Of a DNA stretch of 6,708 nt, positions 6,704 through 6,708 are shown piece after piece. Below the pieces are notes generated by a model. It saw only the letters and a list, made by a program, of their open reading frames with translations. It was not told the origin of the DNA and made no database searches. Every line of letters starts with the position of its first letter. Within the stretch, counting starts at the first letter, position 1. This stretch comes from Clostridium sp. UBA4746 (GTDB lineage Bacteria > Bacillota > Clostridia > Clostridiales > Clostridiaceae), in NCBI GenBank assembly GCA_002403785.1, contig DHIM01000052.1, forward strand, positions 2,264-8,971, given 5' to 3'. The position numbers were made by a program, and so were the translations under genes.

Positions 6704-6708
6704 ATGTG
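6704..6708 (+). CDS. Start of an unidentified divergent gene (partial, first five bases)
   Basis: Only ATG plus the first two bases (TG) of codon 2 are inside the window, so codon 2 encodes Cys or Trp unless it is a TGA stop, and no product can be named. The call rests on the ideal ribosome binding site 8 nt upstream, a good plus-strand promoter at 6533-6562, and the absence of any other gene in the 284 bp upstream of it. The gene would be transcribed away from miaB, with the two promoters back to back. Confidence 0.6.

Overview
This is a compact, strongly AT-rich stretch (about 30% G+C by eye) of a low-GC Firmicute, most likely a Clostridium or close relative. The evidence is the gene order miaB-mutS-mutL-miaA on one strand, purine-rich Shine-Dalgarno sequences before every gene, Asn/Lys/Ile-rich proteins, and a MutL with the endonuclease motif typical of bacteria that lack MutH-directed repair. 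No species call can be made from the sequence alone.

The four main genes all read right to left. From the upstream end they are: miaB (5082-6419, tRNA methylthiotransferase), a 74-bp gap holding a strong hairpin, mutS (2317-5007, mismatch recognition ATPase), a 42-bp gap holding a short imperfect tandem repeat, mutL (352-2274, mismatch repair endonuclease/ATPase), a 14-bp gap, and miaA (1-337, tRNA dimethylallyltransferase, N-terminal 112 residues only; the rest lies beyond position 1). The short gaps and lack of terminators suggest one operon read from a promoter just upstream of miaB.

Two processes are interleaved. MiaA puts the isopentenyl group on A37 of tRNAs that read UNN codons, and MiaB then methylthiolates the same base. 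Between them lie the partners of methyl-independent mismatch repair: MutS finds the mispair and MutL nicks the DNA. Both carry candidate sliding-clamp binding motifs.

The right-hand end (6420-6703, 284 bp) is a divergent intergenic region. It holds a probable miaB promoter on the minus strand, a good sigma-A type promoter on the plus strand, a T-rich leader of about 135 nt with a terminator-like hairpin, and a strong Shine-Dalgarno followed by ATG at 6704. Only five bases of that divergent gene are in the window.

No mobile element, CRISPR array, tRNA, rRNA or clearly novel gene system is visible. The most interesting non-genic signals are the 15-bp hairpin next to the mutS ribosome binding site, whose asymmetries favour pairing in the operon's own mRNA, and the structured leader of the divergent gene.
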